Assembly (NCBI GenBank): GCA_013205085.1
Contig: JABMLH010000002.1
Location: forward strand, 313,425 to 377,424
DNA from: Microbacteriaceae bacterium VKM Ac-2854
GTDB taxonomy: Bacteria > Actinomycetota > Actinomycetes > Actinomycetales > Microbacteriaceae
DNA length: 64,000 nucleotides
Reading direction: 5' to 3'
Shown here one piece after another: positions 7,752 to 16,616 of the stretch (position 1 is its first letter; every line of letters starts with the position of its first letter). Made by a program: the position numbers and the translations under genes. Below the pieces are notes generated by a model. That model saw nothing but the letters and a program-made list of their open reading frames with translations, was not told the DNA's origin and did no database searches.

Positions 7752-10700
7752 GTGTCGAGCCAGTTGACCGGTGTAGGAACAGATCAGGGCGCGGAGGACT
7801 TCGGCGCGAACGAATGGCTGGTCGAGGAGTTGTACGAGCAGTACAGCGCCGACAAGGCATCCGTCGACGAGTCCTGGTGGCCCATCCTGGAGCGCTACGG
7901 CAGTCACGTCGCTCAGAAGGCCGCGGCCCCCGCAGCTCCGGCCGCCGGAGCCCCGGCACCACAGGCACCGGCCGCGAAGGCGACGGAGCGGATCTCCACC
8001 AGCGCCGGCGCCACCGTCACGCATCCGATCACCGCGCCCATCCCCGTGATCGGTCAGCAGCCCACGGCACGCACCACCTCCCGCCAGCCCTCGCCCACCC
8101 CGATCCCCGCCGACGCCCCGGTCGCGAACAAGCCCGCAGCGGAGGAGCCGAGCACCGAGCAGGACGTCGTCACCACCCTGCGCGGCATGTCCAAGAGCCT
8201 CGCCACCAACATGGATGCGAGCCTCACGGTTCCGACCGCGACCAGCGTGCGCACCATTCCGGCGAAGCTGATGATCGACAACCGCATCGTCATCAACAAC
8301 CACCTGCGCCGCACGCGCGGGGGCAAGGTCTCGTTCACGCACCTGATCGGCTGGGCGCTGATCAACGCGCTGAAGGACTTCCCGAGCCAGAACGTCTACT
8401 ACGACGAGCCCGACGGCAAGCCCTCGGTCGTCGCCCCGGCGCACGTGAACCTCGGCATCGCGATCGACATGCCCAAGCCCGACGGCACTCGGGCCCTGCT
8501 CGTCCCGAGCATCAAGCGCGCCGACACGCTCAGCTTCACCGAGTACCTCGCCGCCTACGAAGACCTCGTCAAGCGCGCCCGCGGCAACAAGCTCGTCGCC
8601 GGCGACTTCGCGGGCACCACGCTCTCCCTCACCAACCCGGGCGGCATCGGCACCGAGCACTCCGTGCCCCGTCTGATGAAGGGCCAGGGCTGCATCATCG
8701 GCGCCGGAGCCCTCGACTACCCGGCGGAGTTCCAGGGCGCGTCGGAGAAGACGCTGATCGAGCTGGGCATCGGCAAGACCATCACGCTGACCAGCACCTA
8801 CGACCACCGCGTCATCCAGGGCGCCGGCTCCGGCGAGTTCCTCAAGATCGTGCACGAGCTGCTCACCGGCAAGCGGCACTTCTACGAGGACATCTTCGCC
8901 GCGCTGCGCATCCCCTACGACCCGATCCACTGGGCCAACGACATCGCGGTCGACCTCGCCGACGCCGTCTCCAAGACGGCGCGCGTGCACGAGCTGATCA
9001 ACTCCTTCCGGGTCCGCGGCCACCTGATGGCCGACGTCGACCCGCTGGAGTACGTGCAGCGCTCGCACCCCGACCTCGAGATCACCAACCACGGCCTCAC
9101 CTTCTGGGACCTCGACCGCGAATTCGTCACGGGCGGATTCGGTGGCGACCGTCGCCAGCTGAAGCTGCGCGACATCCTCGGCATCCTGCGCGACTCCTAC
9201 TGCCGCACCATCGGCGTCGAGTACATGCACATCCAGGATCCCGAGCAGCGCGAATGGATGCAGTCCAAGGTCGAGCGCAAGTACGAGAAGCCCGGCCACG
9301 ACGAGCAGATGCGCATCCTCGGCAAGCTCAACGAGGCCGAGGCGTTCGAGACCTTCCTGCAGACCAAGTACGTCGGCCAGAAGCGCTTCTCCCTCGAGGG
9401 CGGCGAGTCGCTGATCGCGCTGCTGGACGCCGTGCTGCAGGGCGCCGCGGATGAGCAGCTCGACGAGGTCGCGATCGGCATGGCCCACCGCGGCCGCCTG
9501 AACGTGCTGACCAACATCGCCGGCAAGACCTACGGCCAGATCTTCCGCGAGTTCGAGGGCACCCAGGATCCGAAGACCGTGCAGGGCTCCGGCGACGTGA
9601 AGTACCACCTCGGCACCGAGGGCACCTTCAAGGGCGCCGCGGGCGAGGAGATCCCGGTCTACCTGGCTGCGAACCCTTCGCACCTGGAGGCCGTCAACGG
9701 CGTGCTCGAGGGCATCGTCCGCGCCAAGCAGGACCGCAAGCCGATCGGCACCTACACGACCCTGCCGATCCTCGTGCACGGCGACGCCGCGATGGCCGGC
9801 CAGGGCGTTGTGGTCGAGGGCCTGCAGATGTCGCAGCTGCGTGCGTACCGCACCGGCGGCACCATCCACATCAACATCAACAACCAGGTCGGCTTCACCA
9901 CGCCGCCGCACGAGGGTCGTACCTCGGTCTACTCGACCGACGTTGCCAAGACCATCCAGGCGCCGATCTTCCACGTGAACGGCGACGACCCCGAGGCCGT
10001 GGTGCACGTGGGCCAGCTGGCCTTCGAGTACCGTCAGCGCTTCCACAAGGACGTCGTGATCGACCTGATCTGCTACCGCCGCCGCGGTCACAACGAGGGC
10101 GATGACCCGTCGATGACCCAGCCGCTGATGTACTCGCTGATCGAGGCGAAGCGTTCGGTGCGCAAGCTGTACACCGAGTCGCTCGTCGGCCGCGGTGACA
10201 TCACCGAGGAGGAGTACGACAAGGCGCACCAGGACTTCCAGGACCGCCTGGAGCGCGCCTTCGCCGAGACGCACGCCGCGCAGACCGGGGCCATCCCGAT
10301 CATCGACGCGAACGGCGACTCCGTGGCCGACCTGGAGCTGCCGGATGCGCAGCAGGGCGAGCCGTTCTCCGGCGAGCCCGAGACCACCGGCGTGCAGAGC
10401 TCCGTCGTCTCGCTGATCGGCGACGCGTTCAACAACCCGCCGGAGGGCTTCACCGTGCACCCGAAGCTGCAGCAGCTGCTGCAGAAGCGGCAGGAGATGT
10501 CGAAGTCCGGCAACATCGACTGGGCCTTCGGCGAACTGCTCGCACTCGGCTCGCTGCTGCTGGAGGGCACGCCGATCCGCATGGTCGGCCAGGACACCCG
10601 CCGCGGCACCTTCGTGCAGCGCCACGCGGTGCTGCACGACCGTCAGAACGGCCAGGAGTGGCTGCCGCTGATGAACCTGTCCGAGCAGCAGGCGCGACTG

Positions 10701-11531
10701 TGGATCTACGACTCGCTGCTGTCGGAGTACGCCGCCATGGCGTTCGAGTACGGCTACTCGGTCGAGCGTCCGGACGCTCTCGTGCTCTGGGAGGCGCAGT
10801 TCGGCGACTTCGCGGACGGCGCCCAGATCGTGATCGACGAATTCATCACGGCCGCCGAGCAGAAGTGGGGCCAGCGTTCCTCGCTGGTGCTGCTGCTGCC
10901 GCACGGTTACGAGGGTCAGGGCCCCGACCACTCCTCCGCCCGGATCGAGCGCTACTTGCAGATGGCGGCCGAGAACAACATCACGGTGGCGCGCCCGTCC
11001 ACCCCGGCGTCGTACTTCCACCTGCTGCGCCGCCAGGCGTACTCGCGCCCGCGCCGCCCGCTGATCGTGTTCACCCCGAAGGCGATGCTGCGCCTGCGCG
11101 GCGCCTCCAGCGACGTCGAGGCCTTCACGAAGGGCAAGTTCGAGCCGGTCATCGACGACGCGCGGATCTCGGATCCGAGCGCCGTGACGAAGGTGCTGCT
11201 GCACGCCGGCAAGATCCACTACGACCTCAAGTCGGAGCTGGAGAAGAAGCCGAACGACGCCATCGCGCTGGTGCGCGTCGAGCAGTACTACCCGGCCCCC
11301 GTCGCCGAGTTGACCGCCATCGCCGAGCGCTACCCGAACGCCGAGTTCGTGTGGGTGCAGGACGAGCCCGAGAACCAGGGCGCCTGGCCGTTCATCTCGC
11401 TGAACCTGGCGCCGAAGGCCGGCCGCACCATCCGCGTGGTCTCCCGCCCCGCCGCCGCCTCCCCGGCGGCCGGCTCGGCCAAGCGCCACGCGGTGGAGCA
11501 GGCCGAGCTGCTGGCGCGCGCGCTGGCGTAA
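7752..11531 (+). CDS. kgd: Multifunctional 2-oxoglutarate decarboxylase/dehydrogenase (Kgd/OdhA type, E2-E1 fusion)
   Basis: 1259 residues from GTG 7752 (VSSQLTGVG). The order is: a short E1o N-terminal segment (FGANEWLVEELYEQY), an Ala/Pro linker of about 100 residues, a succinyltransferase (E2) catalytic domain with TYDHRVIQG near residue 350, then the thiamine-diphosphate E1 domains, with HGDAAMAGQG near 676 and HNEGDDPSMTQPLMY near 780. There is no lipoyl domain. In mycobacteria and corynebacteria this enzyme decarboxylates 2-oxoglutarate and, with E3 and a separate lipoylated E2, makes succinyl-CoA in the TCA cycle; the FHA protein GarA/OdhI inhibits it there. Its length fits the family. 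Confidence 0.95.
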   Translation: MSSQLTGVGTDQGAEDFGANEWLVEELYEQYSADKASVDESWWPILERYGSHVAQKAAAPAAPAAGAPAPQAPAAKATERISTSAGATVTHPITAPIPVIGQQPTARTTSRQPSPTPIPADAPVANKPAAEEPSTEQDVVTTLRGMSKSLATNMDASLTVPTATSVRTIPAKLMIDNRIVINNHLRRTRGGKVSFTHLIGWALINALKDFPSQNVYYDEPDGKPSVVAPAHVNLGIAIDMPKPDGTRALLVPSIKRADTLSFTEYLAAYEDLVKRARGNKLVAGDFAGTTLSLTNPGGIGTEHSVPRLMKGQGCIIGAGALDYPAEFQGASEKTLIELGIGKTITLTSTYDHRVIQGAGSGEFLKIVHELLTGKRHFYEDIFAALRIPYDPIHWANDIAVDLADAVSKTARVHELINSFRVRGHLMADVDPLEYVQRSHPDLEITNHGLTFWDLDREFVTGGFGGDRRQLKLRDILGILRDSYCRTIGVEYMHIQDPEQREWMQSKVERKYEKPGHDEQMRILGKLNEAEAFETFLQTKYVGQKRFSLEGGESLIALLDAVLQGAADEQLDEVAIGMAHRGRLNVLTNIAGKTYGQIFREFEGTQDPKTVQGSGDVKYHLGTEGTFKGAAGEEIPVYLAANPSHLEAVNGVLEGIVRAKQDRKPIGTYTTLPILVHGDAAMAGQGVVVEGLQMSQLRAYRTGGTIHININNQVGFTTPPHEGRTSVYSTDVAKTIQAPIFHVNGDDPEAVVHVGQLAFEYRQRFHKDVVIDLICYRRRGHNEGDDPSMTQPLMYSLIEAKRSVRKLYTESLVGRGDITEEEYDKAHQDFQDRLERAFAETHAAQTGAIPIIDANGDSVADLELPDAQQGEPFSGEPETTGVQSSVVSLIGDAFNNPPEGFTVHPKLQQLLQKRQEMSKSGNIDWAFGELLALGSLLLEGTPIRMVGQDTRRGTFVQRHAVLHDRQNGQEWLPLMNLSEQQARLWIYDSLLSEYAAMAFEYGYSVERPDALVLWEAQFGDFADGAQIVIDEFITAAEQKWGQRSSLVLLLPHGYEGQGPDHSSARIERYLQMAAENNITVARPSTPASYFHLLRRQAYSRPRRPLIVFTPKAMLRLRGASSDVEAFTKGKFEPVIDDARISDPSAVTKVLLHAGKIHYDLKSELEKKPNDAIALVRVEQYYPAPVAELTAIAERYPNAEFVWVQDEPENQGAWPFISLNLAPKAGRTIRVVSRPAAASPAAGSAKRHAVEQAELLARALA

Positions 11532-11563
11532 GCCGCTCAACGAGCTGACGTAAGCCGCTCATC

Positions 11564-11621
11564 GAAGGGGGTTGTCACTCCGTCCCACGCCTCGCGGCGG
11601 GACGGAGTGACAACCCCCTTC
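11564..11621 (+). terminator. Strong terminator hairpin after kgd; repeat family B copy 1
   Basis: The arms 11564-11586 and 11599-11621 are perfect 23-base reverse complements with a 12-base loop, followed by CTTCGTTC. The arm core GGGTTGTCACT is shared with the hairpins at 11710-11756 and 52310-52358. Confidence 0.85.
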
Positions 11622-11709
11622 TTCGTTCATTCACGGATCCATCCGACCAGAACAGCTCTTCCTCCTCGTTGGTGAGGGACGTTTTCGTCGGATGGCTGCG
11701 GACGCATAA

Positions 11710-11756
11710 AAGGGTTGTCACTTTGTCGGCACGTAGCCGACAGAGTGACAACCCTT
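11710..11756 (-). terminator. Terminator hairpin after rsrA; repeat family B copy 2
   Basis: The 21-base arms 11710-11730 and 11736-11756 pair with one mismatch around the loop ACGTA. It sits 12 bases beyond the stop of rsrA, and reading leftward the stem is followed by TTTATG. Its sequence is near-identical to the copy at 52310-52358, so it is both a terminator and a dispersed repeat. Confidence 0.8.
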
Positions 11757-11767
11757 CGAGAGGTGAG

Positions 11768-12031
11768 CTACGCGTCGACGCTCTGCGGGGTGTGCGCGGC
11801 CTGGGCGTCGCGGAGCATCCCGAGTACCTGGGCGCGCAGCACCTCGGGGGCGGTCTCCTTGCACGCACGCTGCACGGCCTCCGTCAGGACGATGCCGACC
11901 TTGGCCTCGCCCGAGCAGTCGACGCAGTTCGCCATGTGGTCGCGGATGTCCGCAGCGTCCTCTTTGCAGAGTTCGTTGTGCAGATACTCCTCGAGCTCGG
12001 CCTTCGCCTTGTCGCAGCCGCAGTCGGTCAT
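11768..12031 (-). CDS. rsrA: Zinc-containing anti-sigma factor RsrA (mycothiol system)
   Basis: 87 residues. The redox-sensing zinc motif is intact: Cys6, His32, Cys36 and Cys39 (HMANCVDC) match the spacing of C11, H37, C41 and C44 of Streptomyces RsrA. Two further cysteines (4 and 22) are present. The reduced zinc form binds and silences the partner sigma factor; disulfide stress releases zinc and frees the sigma factor. Its ATG overlaps the stop of the sigma gene by four bases, the usual arrangement. Confidence 0.92.
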   Translation of the reverse strand: MTDCGCDKAKAELEEYLHNELCKEDAADIRDHMANCVDCSGEAKVGIVLTEAVQRACKETAPEVLRAQVLGMLRDAQAAHTPQSVDA

Positions 12032-12714
12032 TTCTTGCTCCCAGTGGTGGTGAATGCGGCGCGGATGCCGCGCTCGCGGGCGTAATCGGTGAGTCGTTCG
12101 CGCAACATCCGGCGGCCACGGTGCAGCCTCGACATCACGGTTCCGACGGGGGTCTTCATGATGTCGGCGATCTCCTGGTACGAGAAGCCTTCGACATCGG
12201 CGAAATACACGGCGAGCCGGAAGTCCTCCGGAATCGCCTGCAACGCCTCCTTGACGGCGGTGTCAGGGAGGTGGTCGATCGCCTCGGCCTCGGCCGATCG
12301 GCTCGAGGTGGCGGTCGTGGACTCCGCGCCGCCGAGCTGCCAGTCCTCCAGCTCGTCGATCGCGCTCTGGTAGGGCTCGCGCTGCTTCTTGCGGTACGAG
12401 TTGATGAACGTGTTGGTCAGGATGCGGTACAGCCAGGCCTTCAGGTTCGTGCCCTGCTCGAATTGCCGGAACGCGGCGAACGCCTTGGCGAAGGTCTCCT
12501 GCACCAGGTCCTGCGCGTCCGAGGGGTTCTTCGTCATCCGCAGGCCCGCGGCGTAGAGCTGGTCGATGAACGGCAGCGCCTGCTCCTCGAAGAGCGCGCG
12601 GAGGTCGGGTTTGACGTCGGCGGCCGTCGCTTCGGCGTCGTCGATCGATTCCTCTACCGTCTCCTCGATGGTCTCGAGGGCGGGAGTCTCTTCGGAGTGG
12701 GGCTCGGTGCTCAT
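12028..12714 (-). CDS. sigH: RNA polymerase sigma factor SigH/SigR (thiol-oxidative stress)
   Basis: 228 residues. Region 2 ([49 protein letters not shown]) and region 4 ([19 protein letters not shown] then [21 protein letters not shown]) are complete; the acidic N-terminus is typical of SigH/SigR. ATG 12714 was chosen over an in-frame ATG at 12798 because the 28 extra codons end in G or C in only 18 cases, far below the rest of the gene. TAAGAT lies 8 bases upstream. The longer form cannot be excluded, since Streptomyces makes an N-terminally extended SigR. It is co-transcribed with rsrA. Confidence 0.9.
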   Translation of the reverse strand: MSTEPHSEETPALETIEETVEESIDDAEATAADVKPDLRALFEEQALPFIDQLYAAGLRMTKNPSDAQDLVQETFAKAFAAFRQFEQGTNLKAWLYRILTNTFINSYRKKQREPYQSAIDELEDWQLGGAESTTATSSRSAEAEAIDHLPDTAVKEALQAIPEDFRLAVYFADVEGFSYQEIADIMKTPVGTVMSRLHRGRRMLRERLTDYARERGIRAAFTTTGSKK

Positions 12715-12722
12715 CACGGGCA

Positions 12723-12728
12723 ATCTTA
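12723..12728 (-). promoter_or_regulatory. -10 box TAAGAT for sigH, leaderless type
   Basis: The hexamer ends 8 bases before the ATG at 12714. There is no Shine-Dalgarno sequence at this start. Confidence 0.4.
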
Positions 12729-12841
12729 CGGCGGACCCTCGCCGCGGCGGGTCGAGCAGACCAGCTGTGCGTTCGAGAACTGCGGGGCTTGCGCTCATGC
12801 CTCTCGACGTCCTCTCTCCCGAGCGACCTCGTTGGGCCGAC

Positions 12842-12847
12842 TATCCT
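12842..12847 (+). promoter_or_regulatory. -10 box TATCCT for aroA, leaderless type
   Basis: The hexamer ends 8 bases before the ATG at 12856, and no ribosome-binding sequence lies between. Confidence 0.5.
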
Positions 12848-12855
12848 GATAACCG

Positions 12856-14211
12856 ATGGTGTTCTCCCGTTATTCCGCGCCCGAGTTCGATCCGTACGGC
12901 GATGCCCGTGCCCTGCCCGGCGACACGCTCTGGCCCGCTCCCACCGCATCCGGCCCGCTGGATGCGGTCGTCGAGTTGCCCGGATCCAAGTCGCTGACCA
13001 ATCGCGAACTCGTGCTCGCGGCCCTGGCCACCGAGCCGTCGACCCTCCGCGCTCCCCTGCACTCGCGCGACAGCGCCCTGATGATCGAGGGCCTGCGCTC
13101 GCTCGGCGTCACCATCACGGAACAGCCCGGCAGCGGATCCTTCGGCGCCGACCTCGTCGTCACGCCTCCGGAGGAACTGCTCGGCTCCACCACGATCGAC
13201 TGCGGTCTCGCCGGCACCGTGATGCGCTTCCTGCCGCCGTTGGCCGGCCTCGCCCTCGGCCCGACCACCTTCGACGGCGACGAATACGCCCGCAAGCGCC
13301 CCATGGCGACCACGATCTCCTCGCTGCGCGCCCTCGGCGTCGACATCAACGACGACGGCAAGCGCGCGCTGCCCTTCACCGTGCACGGCACCGGCTCGAT
13401 CCGCGGCGGCGCCATCACGATCGACGCCTCCAGCTCGAGCCAGTTCGTCTCCGCGCTCCTGCTGGCCGGTTCCCGTTTCGACGAGGGCGTGCACCTCACG
13501 CACGAGGGCGAGCGTGTTCCGAGCCTGCCGCACATCGAGATGACCATCGTCGCGCTCGCCCAGCGCGGCGTGATCGTGGAGTCGCCGCGCACGGGCGAGT
13601 GGATCGTCGCGCCGCAGCCGATCCGCGGCGCCGACGTCACGATCGAGCCCGATCTCTCCAATGCCGCGCCCTTCCTCGCCGCGGCACTGGTCACCGGCGG
13701 CACCGTGCGACTGCTGAACTGGCCCGCACAGACGACGCAGGTCGGCGCGCACCTCGCGCGCATCCTGCCGCTCTTCGGCGCGACCGTCGAGGAGCGCGAC
13801 GGCTCCCTCGTCGTCACCGGCGGCGACAGCATCTCCGGCATCGAACTCGACCTCAGCGAGGGCGGCGAGCTCGCCCCCGCGATCGCGGCCCTCGCCGCGC
13901 TGGCGGATTCGCCCAGCACGATCACCGGCATCGGCCACATCCGACACCACGAGACCGACCGGCTCGCGGCGCTCGCGACCGAGATCAACGGCCTCGGCGG
14001 CGACGTCACCGAGCTGCCCGACGGCCTGCACATCGAGCCGGCAGCCCTGCACGGCGGCGCCTGGAAGACCTACGCCGACCATCGGATGGCTCACGCCGGC
14101 GCGATCATGGGCCTGGCTGTTCCCGGCATCGAGATCGAGGACATCGCGACCACTTCGAAGACGCTCCCCCAGTTCCCGGAACTGTGGGCGACGCTCGCTC
14201 GCTCGGTCTGA
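12856..14211 (+). CDS. aroA: 3-phosphoshikimate 1-carboxyvinyltransferase (EPSP synthase)
   Basis: 451 residues. It transfers the enolpyruvyl group of PEP to shikimate-3-phosphate, the sixth step of the shikimate pathway. Signatures are GSKSLTNRELVLAAL near residue 42 (substrate Lys and Ser), DCGLAGTVMRFLPPLAG near 115 (PEP site) and RHHETDRLAALATEI near 365, which carries the His variant normal in actinobacteria. The length fits. rsgA follows after four bases. Confidence 0.95.
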   Translation: MVFSRYSAPEFDPYGDARALPGDTLWPAPTASGPLDAVVELPGSKSLTNRELVLAALATEPSTLRAPLHSRDSALMIEGLRSLGVTITEQPGSGSFGADLVVTPPEELLGSTTIDCGLAGTVMRFLPPLAGLALGPTTFDGDEYARKRPMATTISSLRALGVDINDDGKRALPFTVHGTGSIRGGAITIDASSSSQFVSALLLAGSRFDEGVHLTHEGERVPSLPHIEMTIVALAQRGVIVESPRTGEWIVAPQPIRGADVTIEPDLSNAAPFLAAALVTGGTVRLLNWPAQTTQVGAHLARILPLFGATVEERDGSLVVTGGDSISGIELDLSEGGELAPAIAALAALADSPSTITGIGHIRHHETDRLAALATEINGLGGDVTELPDGLHIEPAALHGGAWKTYADHRMAHAGAIMGLAVPGIEIEDIATTSKTLPQFPELWATLARSV

Positions 14212-14215
14212 CCTC

Positions 14216-15277
14216 ATGTCGTGGTGGAGTGATAGCGGCATCGACGCCGACGGCGAGCTGGACGAATTCGACGGCTACGACGAATCGGATGTGCGGGTGC
14301 GCCCGAATCCGAAGGGCAACAAGCCGCGCACCAAGCAGCGGCCGGAGCACGACGACGCGAAGGTCGCCGTGGTGCTCGGCGTGGACCGGGGCCGCTACAC
14401 GGTGATGCTCGACGAGGGCACGCCCGAAGAGAAGGAACTCACCTCCACCCGCGCCCGCGAGCTGCGCAAGCAGGCCATCGTGGCCGGCGACCGCGTCGAC
14501 ATCGTCGGCGACACCACGGGCGACGAGGGCACCCTCTCCCGCATCGTGCGCATCCGCGACCGCACGACGCTGCTGCGCCGCAGCGCGGACGACACGGATG
14601 CGGTGGAGCGCGTCATCGTCGCCAACGCCGACCAGATGCTCTGCGTCGTCGCCGCCGCGAATCCCGAGCCGCGCACCCGCCTCGTCGACCGCTACCTCGT
14701 CGCCGCCTTCGACGCGGGCATCACCCCGATGCTCTGCGTCACCAAGACCGACCTCGCCGACCCGGCCGAGTTCCTGCGCAACTTCGCCGGGCTCGACATC
14801 CGCGTCTTCCTCAGCCGGCAGGACGAGATGCCCGTCGACGAGATCGCCGAGGCACTGCTCGGCCACGAGACCGTCGTCGTCGGCCACTCCGGCGTCGGCA
14901 AGTCCACTCTGGTGAACCGCCTGGTGCCGGATGCGCACCGCGCCACCGGACACGTCAACGTCGTCACGGGGCGGGGCCGACACACCTCCTCCTCCACCGT
15001 CTCGCTGCGGGTGCAGCGCGGCGACCGGCACGGCTGGGTGATCGACACCCCCGGCGTGCGCTCCTTCGGCCTGGGCCACGTGAACACCGACAACATCCTC
15101 GGCGCCTTCAGCGACCTGGCGGCGATCGCCGTGAATTGCCCGCGCGGCTGCACGCACCTGCCGGACTCCCCGGACTGCGCCATCATCGAGGCCGTCGCCG
15201 CCGGCGAACTCGGCCCGTTCGGCGCCGAGCGTTACGACTCCCTGCAGCGCCTGCTGACCACCTTCGCCCCCTCCTGA
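14216..15277 (+). CDS. rsgA: Ribosome small subunit-dependent GTPase A
   Basis: 353 residues. It is a circularly permuted GTPase that helps mature the 30S subunit. It has an acidic N-terminal extension, an OB-fold (about 48-115), then the permuted G domain with TKTDLAD near residue 176 (G4), GHSGVGKSTLVNRL near 223 (P-loop) and DTPGVRSFGL near 278 (G3), and a C-terminal zinc-binding region NCPRGCTH...DC near 307. It is cotranscribed with aroA. Confidence 0.93.
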   Translation: MSWWSDSGIDADGELDEFDGYDESDVRVRPNPKGNKPRTKQRPEHDDAKVAVVLGVDRGRYTVMLDEGTPEEKELTSTRARELRKQAIVAGDRVDIVGDTTGDEGTLSRIVRIRDRTTLLRRSADDTDAVERVIVANADQMLCVVAAANPEPRTRLVDRYLVAAFDAGITPMLCVTKTDLADPAEFLRNFAGLDIRVFLSRQDEMPVDEIAEALLGHETVVVGHSGVGKSTLVNRLVPDAHRATGHVNVVTGRGRHTSSSTVSLRVQRGDRHGWVIDTPGVRSFGLGHVNTDNILGAFSDLAAIAVNCPRGCTHLPDSPDCAIIEAVAAGELGPFGAERYDSLQRLLTTFAPS

Positions 15278-15288
15278 GGAAGCCCACC

Positions 15289-15771
15289 ATGGACATCGAC
15301 ACCTCCGCGCGCCTGAACACCGGCGACACCGCCCCCGAATTCGCGCTGCCCGACCAGGACGGAGCCGAGGTCACGCTCGCATCGCTGCGCGGCCGCAAGG
15401 TCATCCTGTTCTTCTACCCCGAGGCGGACACCCCGGCCTGCACGAAGGAGGCCTGCGACTTCCGCGACAGCATCGCGCCGCTGCAGGCGGCCGGCTACGC
15501 CGTGCTCGGCGTCTCTCGCGACTCGGTCGCGAAGCTCAAGGCCTGGCACGACTCCGAGGGCTTCGGCTATCCGCTGCTGAGCGACCCGGAGATGGTGGCA
15601 CACCACGCCTACGCCGTGTGGGGCCAGAAGAACATGTACGGCAAGCTCGTGACCGGCGTGCTGCGCTCGACCTTCGTGATCGACGAGCAGGGCGTGCTCA
15701 CGCTCGCGCAGTACAACGTGCGCGCCACCGGCCACGTCGCCGCCCTCAAGAAGAAGCTCAAGCTCGCCTGA
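15289..15771 (+). CDS. bcp: Thioredoxin-dependent thiol peroxidase (Bcp/PrxQ type)
   Basis: 160 residues from ATG 15289, with GAGGA at a good distance. The peroxiredoxin fold carries FFYPEADTPACTKEACDFRD: the first Cys is the peroxidatic residue and the second, five residues later, the resolving Cys of PrxQ-type enzymes. It reduces hydroperoxides with thioredoxin. It lies 11 bases after rsgA, probably in one transcript, and is followed by a family C palindrome. Confidence 0.93.
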   Translation: MDIDTSARLNTGDTAPEFALPDQDGAEVTLASLRGRKVILFFYPEADTPACTKEACDFRDSIAPLQAAGYAVLGVSRDSVAKLKAWHDSEGFGYPLLSDPEMVAHHAYAVWGQKNMYGKLVTGVLRSTFVIDEQGVLTLAQYNVRATGHVAALKKKLKLA

Positions 15772-15856
15772 CCCTCTCTGCGAGGGACCCCGCCAGCGCG
15801 CGAGGGCGCCGCGGCCCGGGGCGCCCTCGCGTGCTGCGCGGGTCCCTCGCAGAGGG
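15772..15856. repeat. Nested palindromic repeat, family C copy 1
   Basis: The outer arms (15772-15790 and 15840-15856, core GCGAGGGACCC) and perfect inner arms (15799-15810 and 15820-15831, CGCGAGGGCGCC) form a two-tier hairpin between convergent genes. The inner stem and the stretch up to the outer right arm recur almost unchanged at 48463-48545. Confidence 0.88.
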
Positions 15857-15857
15857 A

Positions 15858-16286
15858 TCAGGGGGCGTAGGAGGAGGGGTCGCGGCGGGTGACGGCGACC
15901 ACCGACGGGGTGAAGATCAGGCCGATCGCGGCGAGTGCCGGGGCCAGCAGCGCCCAGCCGATATCGGGCACCGCGAACTGCCCCTGGAAGCAGCCGAAGG
16001 CGACCGCGATCTGCAACAGCTGCCAGGTGAGTACGGAGCCGCGCATCCACGTCCGCATCCGGTACGCGGCGACCGTCGTGGCCACCACCCAGACCGTCGC
16101 GACGATGCCGAGCGCCACGATCGCGACTCCGCTGGCGAGGGTGTCGGGCTGCGTCGTCAGCAGCTCGAAGATGAGCCAAACACAGACCGAGGCGATGGCG
16201 AGCGACTCCAACGTGAGGAGTCCGACAAGTACCAGCAGCGCGAGGGGCCGCGCGGGGCTGTTCTGAGCCGATTCGGCCTGAGTCAC
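15858..16286 (-). CDS. Small four-helix membrane protein of unknown function
   Basis: 142 residues from GTG 16286, chosen because GGGAT lies about eight bases upstream. Four hydrophobic segments occupy most of the protein (about residues 14-36, 50-73, 83-101 and 107-127). Short charged ends sit outside (N-terminal VTQAESAQ, C-terminal RRDPSSYAP). It looks like a conserved Microbacteriaceae membrane protein, but no function is recognised. It converges on bcp across the family C palindrome. Confidence 0.7.
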   Translation of the reverse strand: MTQAESAQNSPARPLALLVLVGLLTLESLAIASVCVWLIFELLTTQPDTLASGVAIVALGIVATVWVVATTVAAYRMRTWMRGSVLTWQLLQIAVAFGCFQGQFAVPDIGWALLAPALAAIGLIFTPSVVAVTRRDPSSYAP

Positions 16287-16616
16287 AGTGACATCCCATT
16301 CAAAACTATTGATTCGCGCGCGCAGACATGCGAGCATATTTGAGTTCGTTTCAGCGCCTACAGGGTCGTGGGTCGCCGCTTACGAGGACACCAATTGTTC
16401 CAGACGCAGCAGATCCGAGCGCCACTCTTCTTGTCCACCCCTCACATCCGCTTGCACGCCAGTGCGAAGCTGTGCTCACTTCCGAGCGCCGGGGGTGCCG
16501 GAGCGTCAGCGTGCGGAGAGGTCGCTCTGGCGCGTGTCCCCGTGCGTGAACACGATCATCTCACCCGAAAGCCGCGTGGTTCCTCCACGTGTGCCTGTAC
16601 TGAAGGAGCACCCAGC
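16287..16616. other. Intergenic region upstream of whiB1
   Basis: 330 bases between divergent genes. The first 40 bases are AT-rich for this genome and probably hold the promoter of the leftward membrane protein. TGTACT near 16596 is a possible -10 for whiB1, with AAGGAG as its ribosome-binding site. No gene is seen; the long leader could be regulatory, as for other whiB1 genes. Confidence 0.4.

Noticed and set aside
7665-11540. 1291-codon open frame on the minus strand, opposite kgd
   Set aside because: It is the mirror of a real gene: in GC-rich DNA the antisense frame of a long gene stays open. Its translation is low-complexity Arg/Gly/Val/His, with no domain, while the plus strand encodes Kgd.
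11527-11561. Direct repeat CGTAAGCCGCTCA at the end of kgd
   Set aside because: A 13-base repeat spaced by 22 bases right after the stop; probably a small local duplication with no clear function.
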